From Anabaena sp. WA102 (GTDB lineage: Bacteria > Cyanobacteriota > Cyanobacteriia > Cyanobacteriales > Nostocaceae): a DNA stretch of 64,000 nucleotides. The stretch is taken from positions 1,984,001 through 2,048,000 of the forward strand of contig NZ_CP011456.1 in NCBI RefSeq assembly GCF_001277295.1. Reading direction: 5' to 3'. Below, piece by piece: positions 17,635-26,873 of the stretch. The notes beneath the pieces are model-generated. The model saw only the letters and a list, made by a program, of their open reading frames with translations, ran no database searches and was not told the origin of the DNA. The position numbers were made by a program, and so were the translations under genes. How positions within the stretch are numbered: the stretch's first letter is position 1; the number at the start of each line of letters is the position of its first letter.

Positions 17635-18816
17635 TTCTATCACTTCCAAAAAAGCTTTGACTTCGCAGTAGATATCTTGTTCGTAAAAGACTTCTTTAGA
17701 CTTTGTGCTGTAATGCTTGCGAGTCTCAATATCAGTCATTTCTAGCATTCTGTCCGCTAAGACATCAGAATTACCGCAAGGATAGATCAGACCGTTGTAG
17801 CGATGGCGAACTGTATCGTTATACCCCCAATTACCACAGCGATCGCTTAAAATAGGTGGACAACCTGACACCATTGCTTCTGAAACCACAAGAGGATGGG
17901 GATCAATCCAGGATGTGACTACAAACACATCCATTGCTGCATAGTAAAGAGGAATTTTGGCTTGATTCACAAAACCCAGATTGATCACCTCTGCATTACG
18001 CAGTTGGCTAAGACGTTGATTAATCTCGGATTCTAAGTCACCTCCACCAATCATGATTCCTCTGACACGCGGATCACATTGATGGGCTTTTTCTATAGCT
18101 TCAATAAATTCAAAGGGATTTTTACGCTCAATATATTTACCTGCAAACCCATATATTAAAGTATCCTCATTCCAACTAATTTCCTGACGAATTTTCTGAA
18201 TTTCGTCTTGGTTTTGCCTAATTGATTGCTCAAATCGTTCACCATCTACGGGGTGACACCCACGGACAATTTTTTCGTCTGCAACACCATAATGGCGTAA
18301 GTGAATTTCATTATGGTCGCCACAGGAGAGCCAGTAATCTGCTAAATTAAGCATCCAGGGGTAAAGAATCGCCATCATAATTTGCCGCGAGCGACTGTAG
18401 CGACAATCGGACATGATGGTTGCATCGTTCTGCATAATTAAAGGAATGCCACGAAGTTTACACAGCAGAGCAGTTAATCTATAGGAGTAATTCACAAAAC
18501 TCTGCATGAAAATGGCATCGAAATTATCTGAGGTTAGATAACTAAACAACTCTGGGCTGATAACGTTCTTTTTTTGTTGGGATGGAACTTTTCCAGACAA
18601 ATCTTTGAGGTAATCATACTCGTAACCACTCAATAAGTCAACATCCCAAGGTTGAGAACTTTTACCCAGTAAAATGTCACCACTCGTTTGGTTTTCATTG
18701 CACAGATAAAATACTTTGACTGAAAGACCCGCTTGTTCATTCAGCTTTTTCCATAGAGGTCCGTGATGTTGAGTTGGATGGGTAAAAACAATGCCTAAAC
18801 GAAATGGAGTCTTCAT
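17602..18816 (-). CDS. Glycosyltransferase, GT4 family
   Basis: A 404-residue GT-B transferase. It opens with LGIVFTHPTQHHGPLWKKLN (acceptor domain). The donor domain has IYGFAGKYIERKNPFEFIEA and the EX7E segment VTSWIDPHPLVVSEAMVSGC (about 312-331), followed by PPILSDRCGNWGYN. It is 37 bases downstream of the GT2 gene and in the same direction, so they are probably cotranscribed. Its own C-terminal end overlaps an older glycosyltransferase remnant. Confidence 0.83.
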   Translation of the reverse strand: MKTPFRLGIVFTHPTQHHGPLWKKLNEQAGLSVKVFYLCNENQTSGDILLGKSSQPWDVDLLSGYEYDYLKDLSGKVPSQQKKNVISPELFSYLTSDNFDAIFMQSFVNYSYRLTALLCKLRGIPLIMQNDATIMSDCRYSRSRQIMMAILYPWMLNLADYWLSCGDHNEIHLRHYGVADEKIVRGCHPVDGERFEQSIRQNQDEIQKIRQEISWNEDTLIYGFAGKYIERKNPFEFIEAIEKAHQCDPRVRGIMIGGGDLESEINQRLSQLRNAEVINLGFVNQAKIPLYYAAMDVFVVTSWIDPHPLVVSEAMVSGCPPILSDRCGNWGYNDTVRHRYNGLIYPCGNSDVLADRMLEMTDIETRKHYSTKSKEVFYEQDIYCEVKAFLEVIERIKRNYPNYF

Positions 18817-18853
18817 AAATCTGAATCTTTGATAAATATTTATTATTGGCGGC

Positions 18854-19909
18854 TTATTTAACTAATGCGCGAATTTTAATTAATATCCGATCAATTGTTC
18901 TTGGACGAAGGTGCGGAGCATATAACCAGGTAAAACCCAATTTTGCTAGTGGAACTGGCATCAGTCCAACCCAGAGAAAAAAAATGCTGTAAATACATCG
19001 TTTCTGCCAGTTAAAGTCAGAATATTTCCAGAGAGACCAAAACCCCCAATAAATAAGTTGAAGTGAATTATCTGAAGAAACAGGATGGGCTTGAGGTTCT
19101 AGACGCAGAGATGCTAAACGTGACCACAAACGACCCAGGGATCTCTTTTCCAAGTCATTAGGAACTTCCAGTCCGAACTCCTTAGCTCGTTGTAGCAGTA
19201 GGGAAAAGTTTTGCAAGTCATGTTGAACAAATCGGCGAAATCGGCTGCCCGAAACTGATGTTAACGCCCATTGGTTGCTGTTGTGAATGCGATATAAACC
19301 AAGTGCTTCTTCAATGCTCACAACCTGACCATAAAATGGTGTTGAGATCATCAAATAGTCATCTGCTGTGGTCTTATAGTCATCAGGAATTGGGAAAACA
19401 TTAGTTAGAACAGTCCGACTGTAAGCATTACCGCTCATCGGCGTACTTGTATAGCCACTGGTTTCTAGCAAATGCCGCCACACCTCTCCAGAAGACAACT
19501 TTGCTTCAGTCGTAGGAATGTAATATCCTAATGGTTGCTTTTCAGTATCTACGACTTTTAAGCGGTAGTGAACTTTGCCAACTCCTGGCTTCCACGCCTT
19601 TACAACCTGCTCAACTGCATTAGGCAAGAGACAGTCATCAGAGTCAAGAAAAAGGATAATATCACCATGACTTGATCCAAAGCCACTATTTAGAGCCGCA
19701 GCTTGTTTGCCGTTTTCTTGAAAGATGGGGATGATGCGATCGCCATATCCAGCAATAATATCACGAGAATTGTCAGTTGAACCATCATCAACAACAATAA
19801 TTTCAGTATGAGGATAGGTTTGGTTAATGGCGCTATTAATGGACTCTGCCAGAAAGCGATCATAATTGTAATTGTTAATGATAATGCTAACGAGAAGCTG
19901 ATTCCTCAT
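18854..19909 (-). CDS. Glycosyltransferase, GT2 family (GT-A fold)
   Basis: A 351-residue inverting glycosyltransferase. The N-terminal GT-A domain shows VSIIINNYNYDRFLAESINS, IIVVDDGSTDNS (about 37-48) and the metal-binding DxD in ILFLDSDD (about 90-97). The catalytic domain ends near residue 240. After that a hydrophobic stretch (CIYSIFFLWVGLMPVPLAKL) suggests a membrane-attached C-terminus. It starts 2 bases downstream of the fucosyltransferase stop, so it sits in one transcription unit with 19912 and 20808. Confidence 0.88.
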   Translation of the reverse strand: MRNQLLVSIIINNYNYDRFLAESINSAINQTYPHTEIIVVDDGSTDNSRDIIAGYGDRIIPIFQENGKQAAALNSGFGSSHGDIILFLDSDDCLLPNAVEQVVKAWKPGVGKVHYRLKVVDTEKQPLGYYIPTTEAKLSSGEVWRHLLETSGYTSTPMSGNAYSRTVLTNVFPIPDDYKTTADDYLMISTPFYGQVVSIEEALGLYRIHNSNQWALTSVSGSRFRRFVQHDLQNFSLLLQRAKEFGLEVPNDLEKRSLGRLWSRLASLRLEPQAHPVSSDNSLQLIYWGFWSLWKYSDFNWQKRCIYSIFFLWVGLMPVPLAKLGFTWLYAPHLRPRTIDRILIKIRALVK

Positions 19910-19911
19910 AT

Positions 19912-20811
19912 TCAGATCCTCACCTGTGAATTACTCAAAAAGGGATGTTTAGGCAAAGTAATCCAATTAGGGGGAATAAAGTCAGATAAAACAGTATCTT
20001 TGTCATTCCAAGGGTTAGGAGAAATTACCAGCTTATCCTGATGCTCTGATAACCAGGCTCCCCACCAACTAAATGTACTGTTTGCAATTACAAAGTGTTT
20101 GCACTGGCTCATTAGATACAAAGATTTTGCTGGTGTAAATCCTTCTATATAAATAACTTCGCAATCAACGGAAGTTAAAATTTCACGGCAGTACGAGATA
20201 TCATCAGAAAAAACAAAGATGTAATCAACAGATATTCTGTCACGAACAAGATTAATGCCGTTCAGATAATATTCATTTGAACAGACTCCCAAATGCGAAT
20301 TTTCCAAAAAATCACCTCTTCTGATACTAACCGCCAGACATTCTGTTTGGTTAGCCAAATTCAAGAATCTGGAAAGCGGTTCACATATAAATTCACTTCT
20401 TAAAGAGAAGGCTTTAAGAATTACGTCTCTTTCTGGGAAAAAGCTGGGCGACTGAAAAAATCCTGTATATGATTGATATGGTTTTGCTAAATCCAAATCA
20501 TAATTACCCGTCTCACTTTCTATGAATAGATTATCTGCCTTGTAAAACCTTCTGAGGGTAGAATTATGCTGAATTCTATTAGCGAATGAATGCAGTTTAG
20601 AACAATATTGAAAATATTTAAATACGGATAACTCCTTAAACAAAAATCTCTCAAATCCTTTATGTGTGGATAAATGATCATCAAGTAAGATTTTGACCTT
20701 AAATCGCTGCGAAATATTCAAAGCTAAAGCCAGTTGAAACAACTGATTACCCAGCCTTCCGTCGAGTCTAATGGAAACTTTTTTGGCATATTTCATAGAT
20801 TTGAAAATCAC
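19912..20811 (-). CDS. Alpha-1,2-fucosyltransferase (GT11 family)
   Basis: A 299-residue inverting transferase, likely moving fucose from GDP-fucose to a galactose-type residue. The GT11 peptide motifs are visible: GRLGNQLFQLALAL near the N-terminus (motif IV-like start), AVSIRRGDFLEN (the HxRRxDY-type GDP site, here with Phe), and FVIANSTFSWWGAWLSEHQ, the C-terminal motif of the family. The ATG overlaps the TGA of the upstream FkbM gene by 4 bases. This is the best substrate clue in the cluster: the polymer probably contains fucose. Confidence 0.88.
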   Translation of the reverse strand: MIFKSMKYAKKVSIRLDGRLGNQLFQLALALNISQRFKVKILLDDHLSTHKGFERFLFKELSVFKYFQYCSKLHSFANRIQHNSTLRRFYKADNLFIESETGNYDLDLAKPYQSYTGFFQSPSFFPERDVILKAFSLRSEFICEPLSRFLNLANQTECLAVSIRRGDFLENSHLGVCSNEYYLNGINLVRDRISVDYIFVFSDDISYCREILTSVDCEVIYIEGFTPAKSLYLMSQCKHFVIANSTFSWWGAWLSEHQDKLVISPNPWNDKDTVLSDFIPPNWITLPKHPFLSNSQVRI

Positions 20812-21731
20812 ACTCCTAACACTCCTAATTTAGTCAACACTGAATCTGATATCTCCACTGGTGTAAGCAGCATATTTTCAGAATCTGCTTTGGGATCAAA
20901 TACTTCAATAAATCCTGCATTTGAAATTTGCTTAAAGAAACGATATTTTAAGGGCTGAAGAAGATTCACTACATCAAGAAATGAGGAGCCAAACTGTGGT
21001 AAAAAATAGTTATTAAATTCACCATAAATAATTGGACGATGTTGACCTATAAAAGATATAGCACCATGCAAAAACATAACTTCAGCTCCTTCAACATCAA
21101 TCTTAATAAGGTGACAAGTTTCAATTTTTTGCTCCTTTCCAAAGGTATCCAGCTTTTTCAAGTGTGCTTTATTATTAATATTAATTTTAAAAAAATCACG
21201 AGAAATTCCGCCTTTAACCATTACCGCATTGCCAGTTAATGAGTTGTTATCACTAGCCATTGCCATTTCGATAAAGCCTTCTTGATCGCCAAGTGCAATT
21301 TCGTGAGCTAATACAACTGCTTCCAATTTATTTAATGCAATGTTTTTAATAAGTCGATCAAAGTTATTTTTCACAGGTTCAAAAGCATATATCTTTCCAT
21401 TTAATGCTTTTAGCCTATTGCCTAATGCTACTGAGTATAAACCTATATTTGCCCCAACGTCTAGCACAACACAGTTTTCCTTTAAACAGCCAGACAATTT
21501 TGAGATAATTTCATCATCATAACTGCCTGTCCAGTAAGGCCATTGCTCTGTTCCACTCCTTACATCTAATTGCATTAAACTTTTATCTCGCATTTCAATA
21601 ATTGTAATGCATTCTTGATCGTTGTTATAATTACTCAACAAATGACTGATTATTTTTCCTAGTCGAAATTTGCCACGAATATATGGTGTATGACGAGAAA
21701 AAGAAGCAATTTTATTACGAAGTTTATACAT
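20808..21731 (-). CDS. FkbM family SAM-dependent methyltransferase
   Basis: A 307-residue methyltransferase with motif I NCVVLDVGANIGLYSVALGN (about 82-101), IYAFEPVKNNFDRLIKNIAL, and the late motif CHLIKIDVEGAEVMFLHGA. It differs clearly from the other FkbM protein at 14162, so the two probably act on different positions. It overlaps the fucosyltransferase gene by 4 bases (ATGA), suggesting coupled translation and methylation in the same assembly step. Confidence 0.85.
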   Translation of the reverse strand: MYKLRNKIASFSRHTPYIRGKFRLGKIISHLLSNYNNDQECITIIEMRDKSLMQLDVRSGTEQWPYWTGSYDDEIISKLSGCLKENCVVLDVGANIGLYSVALGNRLKALNGKIYAFEPVKNNFDRLIKNIALNKLEAVVLAHEIALGDQEGFIEMAMASDNNSLTGNAVMVKGGISRDFFKININNKAHLKKLDTFGKEQKIETCHLIKIDVEGAEVMFLHGAISFIGQHRPIIYGEFNNYFLPQFGSSFLDVVNLLQPLKYRFFKQISNAGFIEVFDPKADSENMLLTPVEISDSVLTKLGVLGV

Positions 21732-21778
21732 TTTTTTACCTCTAAAATTTATCTTTCACTAGGATTAAAAAGTGAGAA

Positions 21779-23593
21779 TCAGCATCTTCCTGTAATCACT
21801 TCCTGGTAACTGCCTGATTTGAGAATTCGACCCTGTTCAAGTTGGTAAATACAATCGCAATGCTCAATTGTTGAAAAGCGGTGAGCAATAATAATGATGG
21901 TCTTAGTACCAGCTAAAGCTTTTGTTGCTTCAGTAATCAGATGTTCTGTTTCAGTATCTAGAGCAGCAGTTGCTTCGTCAAAAACTAGTATTTCTCTTTC
22001 GTGATAAAGTACCCGTGCAATCCCAACTCTTTGGCGTTGTCCTCCTGATAAAAGAACTCCCCGTTCACCAATAATAGTTTTTACTCCATCTGGAAGTTGG
22101 TCAACCACTTCGCTAAGTTGAGCCATTTGAATCGCTTTCTTTAATTTATTTTGGTCAATTAAATAGTCAGGGACTCCAAATGCAATATTTCGCTCAAGGG
22201 TATCATCAATCAAAAATATAGACTGAGGAACATAACCAAGCATATTTTGCCAGGCGCGTAAATTGCTATAAACTGAAACACCATCAACTTTGATATCTCC
22301 AAATTGAGGGATAAAAAGACCCAAAAGAACATCAACCAAAGTAGTTTTACCGGCACCAGATTTACCAATTAGTCCAATAGACTCTCCCTTACGAATAGAT
22401 AGGGAAATATCTTCTAGTAAATTTCTTGTAGTGTTGGGATATCGAAAGGTGAGGCTATCTAAAATAACTTTATCGAAAAACTGAAATTTTTGCTGGTTGT
22501 TGCTTGGCAATAAGGCATGAGAATCCAAGTCGGTTATCAGCTTTTCTTTTTTCAACTCCTTCATATCAAAGAATAGCCGATTAAGATAATAAATGTTACC
22601 TCTAATCACATTAATGCCAGAGATTAAATTTCCAAAAGCTGCTATCAGACGAACTGAAGCGAGTGAAAAAATTCCTAAAACCCCAATCAGGCTTTGTGTA
22701 TCATCCTGATTGAAGGTGATAAATAAAAATGTAAAGCCAATCAAGAAGCTCATCATTAATGGCTCAAGCACAAAACGAGGAAGATTACTATAGGCTGAGA
22801 GTAAAGTGTTAACTTTAGCGTAAATTCTCGATTGTTCCTCCATCTGATCATTAAAATAGGATTCGCAACCAATTACATGAGTTTCTTTCAAGCTACCTAA
22901 TCCATGATTTGTAATACGAATTATTTCGCCATAAGCATGAAATCTCTGTTCACTCCAATGAGCTAAACGATCTTTCATTGGATGCAATAACCCAAAGGAA
23001 ACAACTAGAAGAACGACAATAATAATCAAGGCGATTGTATTGGTTTTGATTAAAAGTAGCATTAATGCCAGAACAATTATAGTGTTAGATACAAATGTCA
23101 AGGTGTTAGATACTACACCAAAAGAAACTGCATCTGTTGAATCAATAATATTTTGAACAAGTGTTGCTGAATTAATCCGCAAATGGTAGAGGTAAGGAGC
23201 AGTTATGTATACTTTTAGGAGCTTACAAGATATGTCTCTTCTTAAACTATTGCTAAATTTGAACACCATTCTTTGAGCATGAAAAGCCAAAAATGCTTTC
23301 AGATAAAAAGTAATAATAACCAACGATCCGAAAATAATAGAAAATTGCTCCCCAGAGTGAAAATTCATCTGGTTATAAATTAAATATAACCAGTCAATAC
23401 TTTTGATTGTATCTGGTTTAGTAATGATCGTAATGAATGGACTAATTATTCCAGTACCAAAAACTTCCAAGCTAGAAATAAAAAGGAATAAAACAAGCAT
23501 CTGTATGAGCGATTTGTAATTTCCTTTTGTAATATATAAAAGCCTATAGAGAAAATCAGTCATGAGTGCATTACCTAATTGTTTTAGCTTCAC
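21779..23593 (-). CDS. ABC transporter, fused permease/ATPase (MsbA/PglK-type polysaccharide or lipid-linked sugar exporter)
   Basis: A 604-residue half-transporter. Residues 1-330 contain about six transmembrane helices. The nucleotide-binding domain starts near 375: Walker A IGKSGAGKTT, Q-loop YVPQSIFLIDDTLERNIAFG, signature LLSGGQRQRVGIARVLY, Walker B ILVFDEATAALD, then the H-loop IIIIAHRFST. It should work as a homodimer in the inner membrane. Its place in the cluster suggests it flips a lipid-linked glycan, the role of PglK or MsbA, rather than a Wzx flippase, and no wzx gene was recognised in this window. Confidence 0.87.
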   Translation of the reverse strand: MKLKQLGNALMTDFLYRLLYITKGNYKSLIQMLVLFLFISSLEVFGTGIISPFITIITKPDTIKSIDWLYLIYNQMNFHSGEQFSIIFGSLVIITFYLKAFLAFHAQRMVFKFSNSLRRDISCKLLKVYITAPYLYHLRINSATLVQNIIDSTDAVSFGVVSNTLTFVSNTIIVLALMLLLIKTNTIALIIIVVLLVVSFGLLHPMKDRLAHWSEQRFHAYGEIIRITNHGLGSLKETHVIGCESYFNDQMEEQSRIYAKVNTLLSAYSNLPRFVLEPLMMSFLIGFTFLFITFNQDDTQSLIGVLGIFSLASVRLIAAFGNLISGINVIRGNIYYLNRLFFDMKELKKEKLITDLDSHALLPSNNQQKFQFFDKVILDSLTFRYPNTTRNLLEDISLSIRKGESIGLIGKSGAGKTTLVDVLLGLFIPQFGDIKVDGVSVYSNLRAWQNMLGYVPQSIFLIDDTLERNIAFGVPDYLIDQNKLKKAIQMAQLSEVVDQLPDGVKTIIGERGVLLSGGQRQRVGIARVLYHEREILVFDEATAALDTETEHLITEATKALAGTKTIIIIAHRFSTIEHCDCIYQLEQGRILKSGSYQEVITGRC

Positions 23594-23596
23594 AAA

Positions 23597-23701
23597 TTGG
23601 CAGAGTATCCACTTTTGAAAAACATAATTCTGGTACTCTAAAAACCTTAAGATATGGTTTATCTAAAAAAATATATCTGCCAAAAGTGGATGCTCGCCAA
23701 A
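23597..23701. repeat. Inverted-repeat element between exporter and glycosyltransferase genes
   Basis: Arms ttggcagagtatccactttt (near 23597) and the near-complement aaaagtggatgctcgccaa (near 23684) enclose about 60 AT-rich bases, so the region can fold back. The aaaagtggatgct arm also occurs alone at 36298, just before the Wzc-like gene. Confidence 0.55.
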
Positions 23702-23724
23702 CTAACAAATAACCTATTGCCAAT

Positions 23725-25356
23725 TTAATTTTCAGAGTTGTCTTTTAAATATCCATGTGTCCTGTGTGGTAGCAATAGGTTTATACTTGTGCGCCAATTA
23801 TACTTTTGAGCTATTTTGAGCCAATGCCGCAATCGTTGATGGATTGGCATTAGACAGATATGCCAATCTAGATTAATATCCCATCCATGTATATATGGTA
23901 TAAAAACATCTGGTTCACCAGTAAACATCTGATCATCCTTTGAATCTAAATTTATATTAGTTTTAGATACATTAGCTGCTCGAATGTATACTTCTTCCAA
24001 GAAACGTTGCCAGTGAGTACCCGTATGGAAATTTGTAATTTTTATTTGAGTTCTCTCTCCCAAAGATAGGCGAAATTCTTCGTCTTGAATCAAATTTGAG
24101 AGAATTTTTGTGTATTCATTCAGATCACCTGCAAGAAGCATATTGTCAGTCAGACCTGGTGCATCGGAACCGAGAATTTTGCACGCATCTGAATTCGAGT
24201 GGTAAGGATATTGGCTTACTAAAGGTACACCATAACTACCTGCCTCTAAAAGCGATGTAATCGAGGTAAAGGGAAATGAATCCACATAGATATCAGCAGC
24301 TTGGTAAAACACAGCAGTATCTTCGGTCTCAGCAAGAACTCGAATTCTCCCTTGGGTTTTCTGAATAGCTACGGACCAATCTTCATCACCATTAGCCGGT
24401 CCAATAACCACTAAAATAGCTTGCTTGTATTTAGCCAATACCTGTATATGTGCATCAGCGAAAGTTATTTCGTCTATTGTTTTGTACTTAACAGACCTAG
24501 CGATGGAGAGTAGCAAAATACTATCTTCAGCAATACCAATTTTTTGCTTGGCTTCTGCACGGGACAGTATTCTTTGAGTAGGTCTTAGAGTTATAGGAAG
24601 CAGTATGTTACGATCTATCTCGATTCCTCTACGGATATGTGATAAAGACATAGCAGACTCACGGAGGTTAATCACTATATCGCTAATACCAGCTCCTAGC
24701 CAGAACAAGTGGTCTAAGTGATTCAGATAGAGAATCGGTGGAGATTGTTCCTTGTTGGCAAAGGCAATCATAGGAATAACATCCTGTCCAAACAGATGAA
24801 GCACAACCAAATCTGCTCCAGATGCAATTTCCCGCAGGCGTTGGGAACAGGAGATCAGATCATCGAATCCTTCGTTCAGCACGTATATCTTGCCTTTACT
24901 ATTAATCACAGCTTCTCTCAGAGCTTTTGGTATCTTAGCTGGTGCTTGCCGCGTTAACACAACAGAGTGGGAAGACCCAGTATCTTGCTGAATCCAACGC
25001 CACATCATTCTGGAATGTCCACCAATAACCCCTGTAGAGGTGGCAACGTGCAATACATTTCTGTGGGTTCTAGACAAAGACAGACTCTTACTAGGATAAG
25101 CACTTCTTTTTAGAGCCTTTTGTCCGATTTCGACCAAAATGCGCTCAAGCTCTGGACTGGCAAAAAGACCACAATGTTTTCCGATTGCATATGCAGCAGC
25201 CATTTCTGCATATACGGCAGCCATAGTATACTCGCCACTCTCTACATAATCCTTTGCCTGAGCAACTAGGCTACGGAATTCTTTGAAGTTCTCTGGAATA
25301 ATAAGACGGCTTTCTTCTTGCCAAAGCTTGAGTCTGTTGCTAGTTAATATTTCCAT
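23725..25356 (-). CDS. Glycosyltransferase-like protein with helical N-terminal extension
   Basis: A 543-residue protein. Residues 1-90 are helical (FKEFRSLVAQAKDYVESGEY, TMAAVYAEMAAAYAIGKHCG), then a GT-B-like core follows: NVLHVATSTGVIGGHSRMMW in the first domain and LLSIARSVKYKTIDEITFAD opening the second. TSITSLLEAGSYGVPLVSQY corresponds to the donor-binding EX7E area. Specificity is unknown. The frame is open to an ATG at 25407, but the ATG at 25356 has aagga at a good distance and is preferred. It is the gene nearest the IS copy at 25556. Confidence 0.72.
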   Translation of the reverse strand: MEILTSNRLKLWQEESRLIIPENFKEFRSLVAQAKDYVESGEYTMAAVYAEMAAAYAIGKHCGLFASPELERILVEIGQKALKRSAYPSKSLSLSRTHRNVLHVATSTGVIGGHSRMMWRWIQQDTGSSHSVVLTRQAPAKIPKALREAVINSKGKIYVLNEGFDDLISCSQRLREIASGADLVVLHLFGQDVIPMIAFANKEQSPPILYLNHLDHLFWLGAGISDIVINLRESAMSLSHIRRGIEIDRNILLPITLRPTQRILSRAEAKQKIGIAEDSILLLSIARSVKYKTIDEITFADAHIQVLAKYKQAILVVIGPANGDEDWSVAIQKTQGRIRVLAETEDTAVFYQAADIYVDSFPFTSITSLLEAGSYGVPLVSQYPYHSNSDACKILGSDAPGLTDNMLLAGDLNEYTKILSNLIQDEEFRLSLGERTQIKITNFHTGTHWQRFLEEVYIRAANVSKTNINLDSKDDQMFTGEPDVFIPYIHGWDINLDWHICLMPIHQRLRHWLKIAQKYNWRTSINLLLPHRTHGYLKDNSEN

Positions 25357-25449
25357 ACAATTTTCCTTAAACGCGAATACTTTTGGAGGTGTGTAAGTTA
25401 CTGCCATTTAACGGGAGCAACGCGATTTTGTGAGATCGGGTTTTCATTC

Positions 25450-25555
25450 TCAATAAATACCATTGATTCTCAACAAGTTGGTCTGTTCTTTGTTAGAAAG
25501 TCCTGCAAGAATAAGCTTACTAACAGCTTCAACCGCATTTCCTTTCCCTAAAGAC
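25450..25555 (-). pseudogene. C-terminal coding remnant cut by an IS
   Basis: The minus strand reads LRSLGKGNAVEAVSKLILAG then LSNKEQTNLLRINGIY to a stop at 25450. It runs out at the IS end at 25556 without a start codon. It looks like the soluble C-terminal tail of a lost enzyme; I do not recognise the family. It is not in the same frame as the membrane-protein gene on the other side of the IS. Confidence 0.45.
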
Positions 25556-26873
25556 CTTAACGGGTGACAAGGCGGCTAAAGAGCTTGTTTCATAAGGGAT
25601 AGAGCCTGAAAGCCCCGTTGAAAAAAGAGGCGTTTATGAGGCTTGAGATTGATTAAATTCAGAGCTAAATCAGCCCATAATTCCATACCATAAATCCATA
25701 GTTGTCCGTAGAGAGCAAAGCTAAAATCACTTTGACGTGGGTACTTGTCCTGATGTTGTTGAATACGTCCGGCATAAGTCTCTATACCTAATTTTTTCAT
25801 CCGTTGACCGTGCATAGTGGCTAAACTATAAGCAATGACAATCAATAATACTAAAGCTAAAAAGCGAGTTTCATTTACTTTAGTATCCTCTAAATTATAA
25901 CCACCAGTTTTACAATCCTTAAAGAATTGCTCAATTCCCCATCGACATCTATAGAGGCATAAAGTTTGTTGGAGAGTTGGTAGATTCGTCAAGATATACC
26001 AAGGTTCTTTTGGTCCAGAGTTCCGATATTTTCTCTTCCAATAAACAGCGATATTAAATAAGCCTAATTCATCCCCTTTACCACATTTAACTTTTTCATA
26101 AAATCTCGACATTCCTGGCTTAAATCCTTGATTTTTAAGAACTTGATATTCTTGTTCAGGTTTTTCTTGAAAATAAAGGTTTTTCTTCTGGCGTAAAGCG
26201 AAGTAAACTCCTTGCTCATCAAGCCATTTAGCCAGTTTTGGACTATGAAATTCTCTGTCTGCTAACACCACAATTCGACATTTTTTTAACAACTTTATTG
26301 CTGTTTTTATTAATCTTTTCTGTGTTTGTAAATTACTATTTCCGACATGATTTAATGTTTCCCAATATAGTGGTAGGGCATGAGTACCCCATACCAATGT
26401 CACCATAAATATATTTCGCCCCTTCCACTGTGTTCTATCCAGTGCTACCATCCAATAACCATATTTTTGATACTGTTTTTTATGAAAATAACGGCGCTGT
26501 TCTCGATTCAGTTGTTTTGGTGTTAACGATTGTCTAATCCAATATTTTATCAATGGAAACCATAATAATTTTACGCAGAGTTTACCTATTCCTAAAAATC
26601 TTTGTAGATTACGTTTCCTGCTTTCATATTTAATTGGTTGGGGAAACAAGCTGGCCAATTTTGACAGTTTTACTTGGCGATGAGCCTGTATTAATAACAA
26701 CAATATCTCTAGTGTCAAATACTGCTGTTCACTCAAATGCTTTCGGAAAATTGTTTGATATGATTGTGGTAACATTTTTTGCTTCGGGGGCTTCTTTGTC
26801 CCTATTTTTTTACTCCCTTATTTTCTCAAATTATTGCCACATCTCATCTTCAACCGCCTTGTCACCCGTTAAG
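25556..26873 (-). mobile_element. IS4-type insertion sequence, 1.3 kb
   Basis: A single-gene IS bounded by exact 20-base inverted ends, cttaacgggtgacaaggcgg at 25556-25575 and its complement at 26854-26873. The TTAA inside the ends could instead be a 4-base target duplication. The transposase ORF fills almost the whole element and seems intact. Insertion abuts the 3' end of the membrane-protein gene at 26862-27794 and a coding remnant at 25450. Confidence 0.88.
25576..26775 (-). CDS. IS4-family DDE transposase
   Basis: A 399-residue transposase. The DDE residues can be placed at MVALDRTQWKGRN (first Asp), IVVLADREFHSPKL (second Asp), and the IS4 signature Y-(2)-R-(3)-E-(6)-K in LYRCRWGIEQFFKDCK (Glu). 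A helical N-terminal DNA-binding part precedes residue 100. The ORF is complete, with no frameshift, so the copy may be active. The stop codon lies just inside the left terminal repeat. Confidence 0.92.
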   Translation of the reverse strand: MLPQSYQTIFRKHLSEQQYLTLEILLLLIQAHRQVKLSKLASLFPQPIKYESRKRNLQRFLGIGKLCVKLLWFPLIKYWIRQSLTPKQLNREQRRYFHKKQYQKYGYWMVALDRTQWKGRNIFMVTLVWGTHALPLYWETLNHVGNSNLQTQKRLIKTAIKLLKKCRIVVLADREFHSPKLAKWLDEQGVYFALRQKKNLYFQEKPEQEYQVLKNQGFKPGMSRFYEKVKCGKGDELGLFNIAVYWKRKYRNSGPKEPWYILTNLPTLQQTLCLYRCRWGIEQFFKDCKTGGYNLEDTKVNETRFLALVLLIVIAYSLATMHGQRMKKLGIETYAGRIQQHQDKYPRQSDFSFALYGQLWIYGMELWADLALNLINLKPHKRLFFQRGFQALSLMKQAL

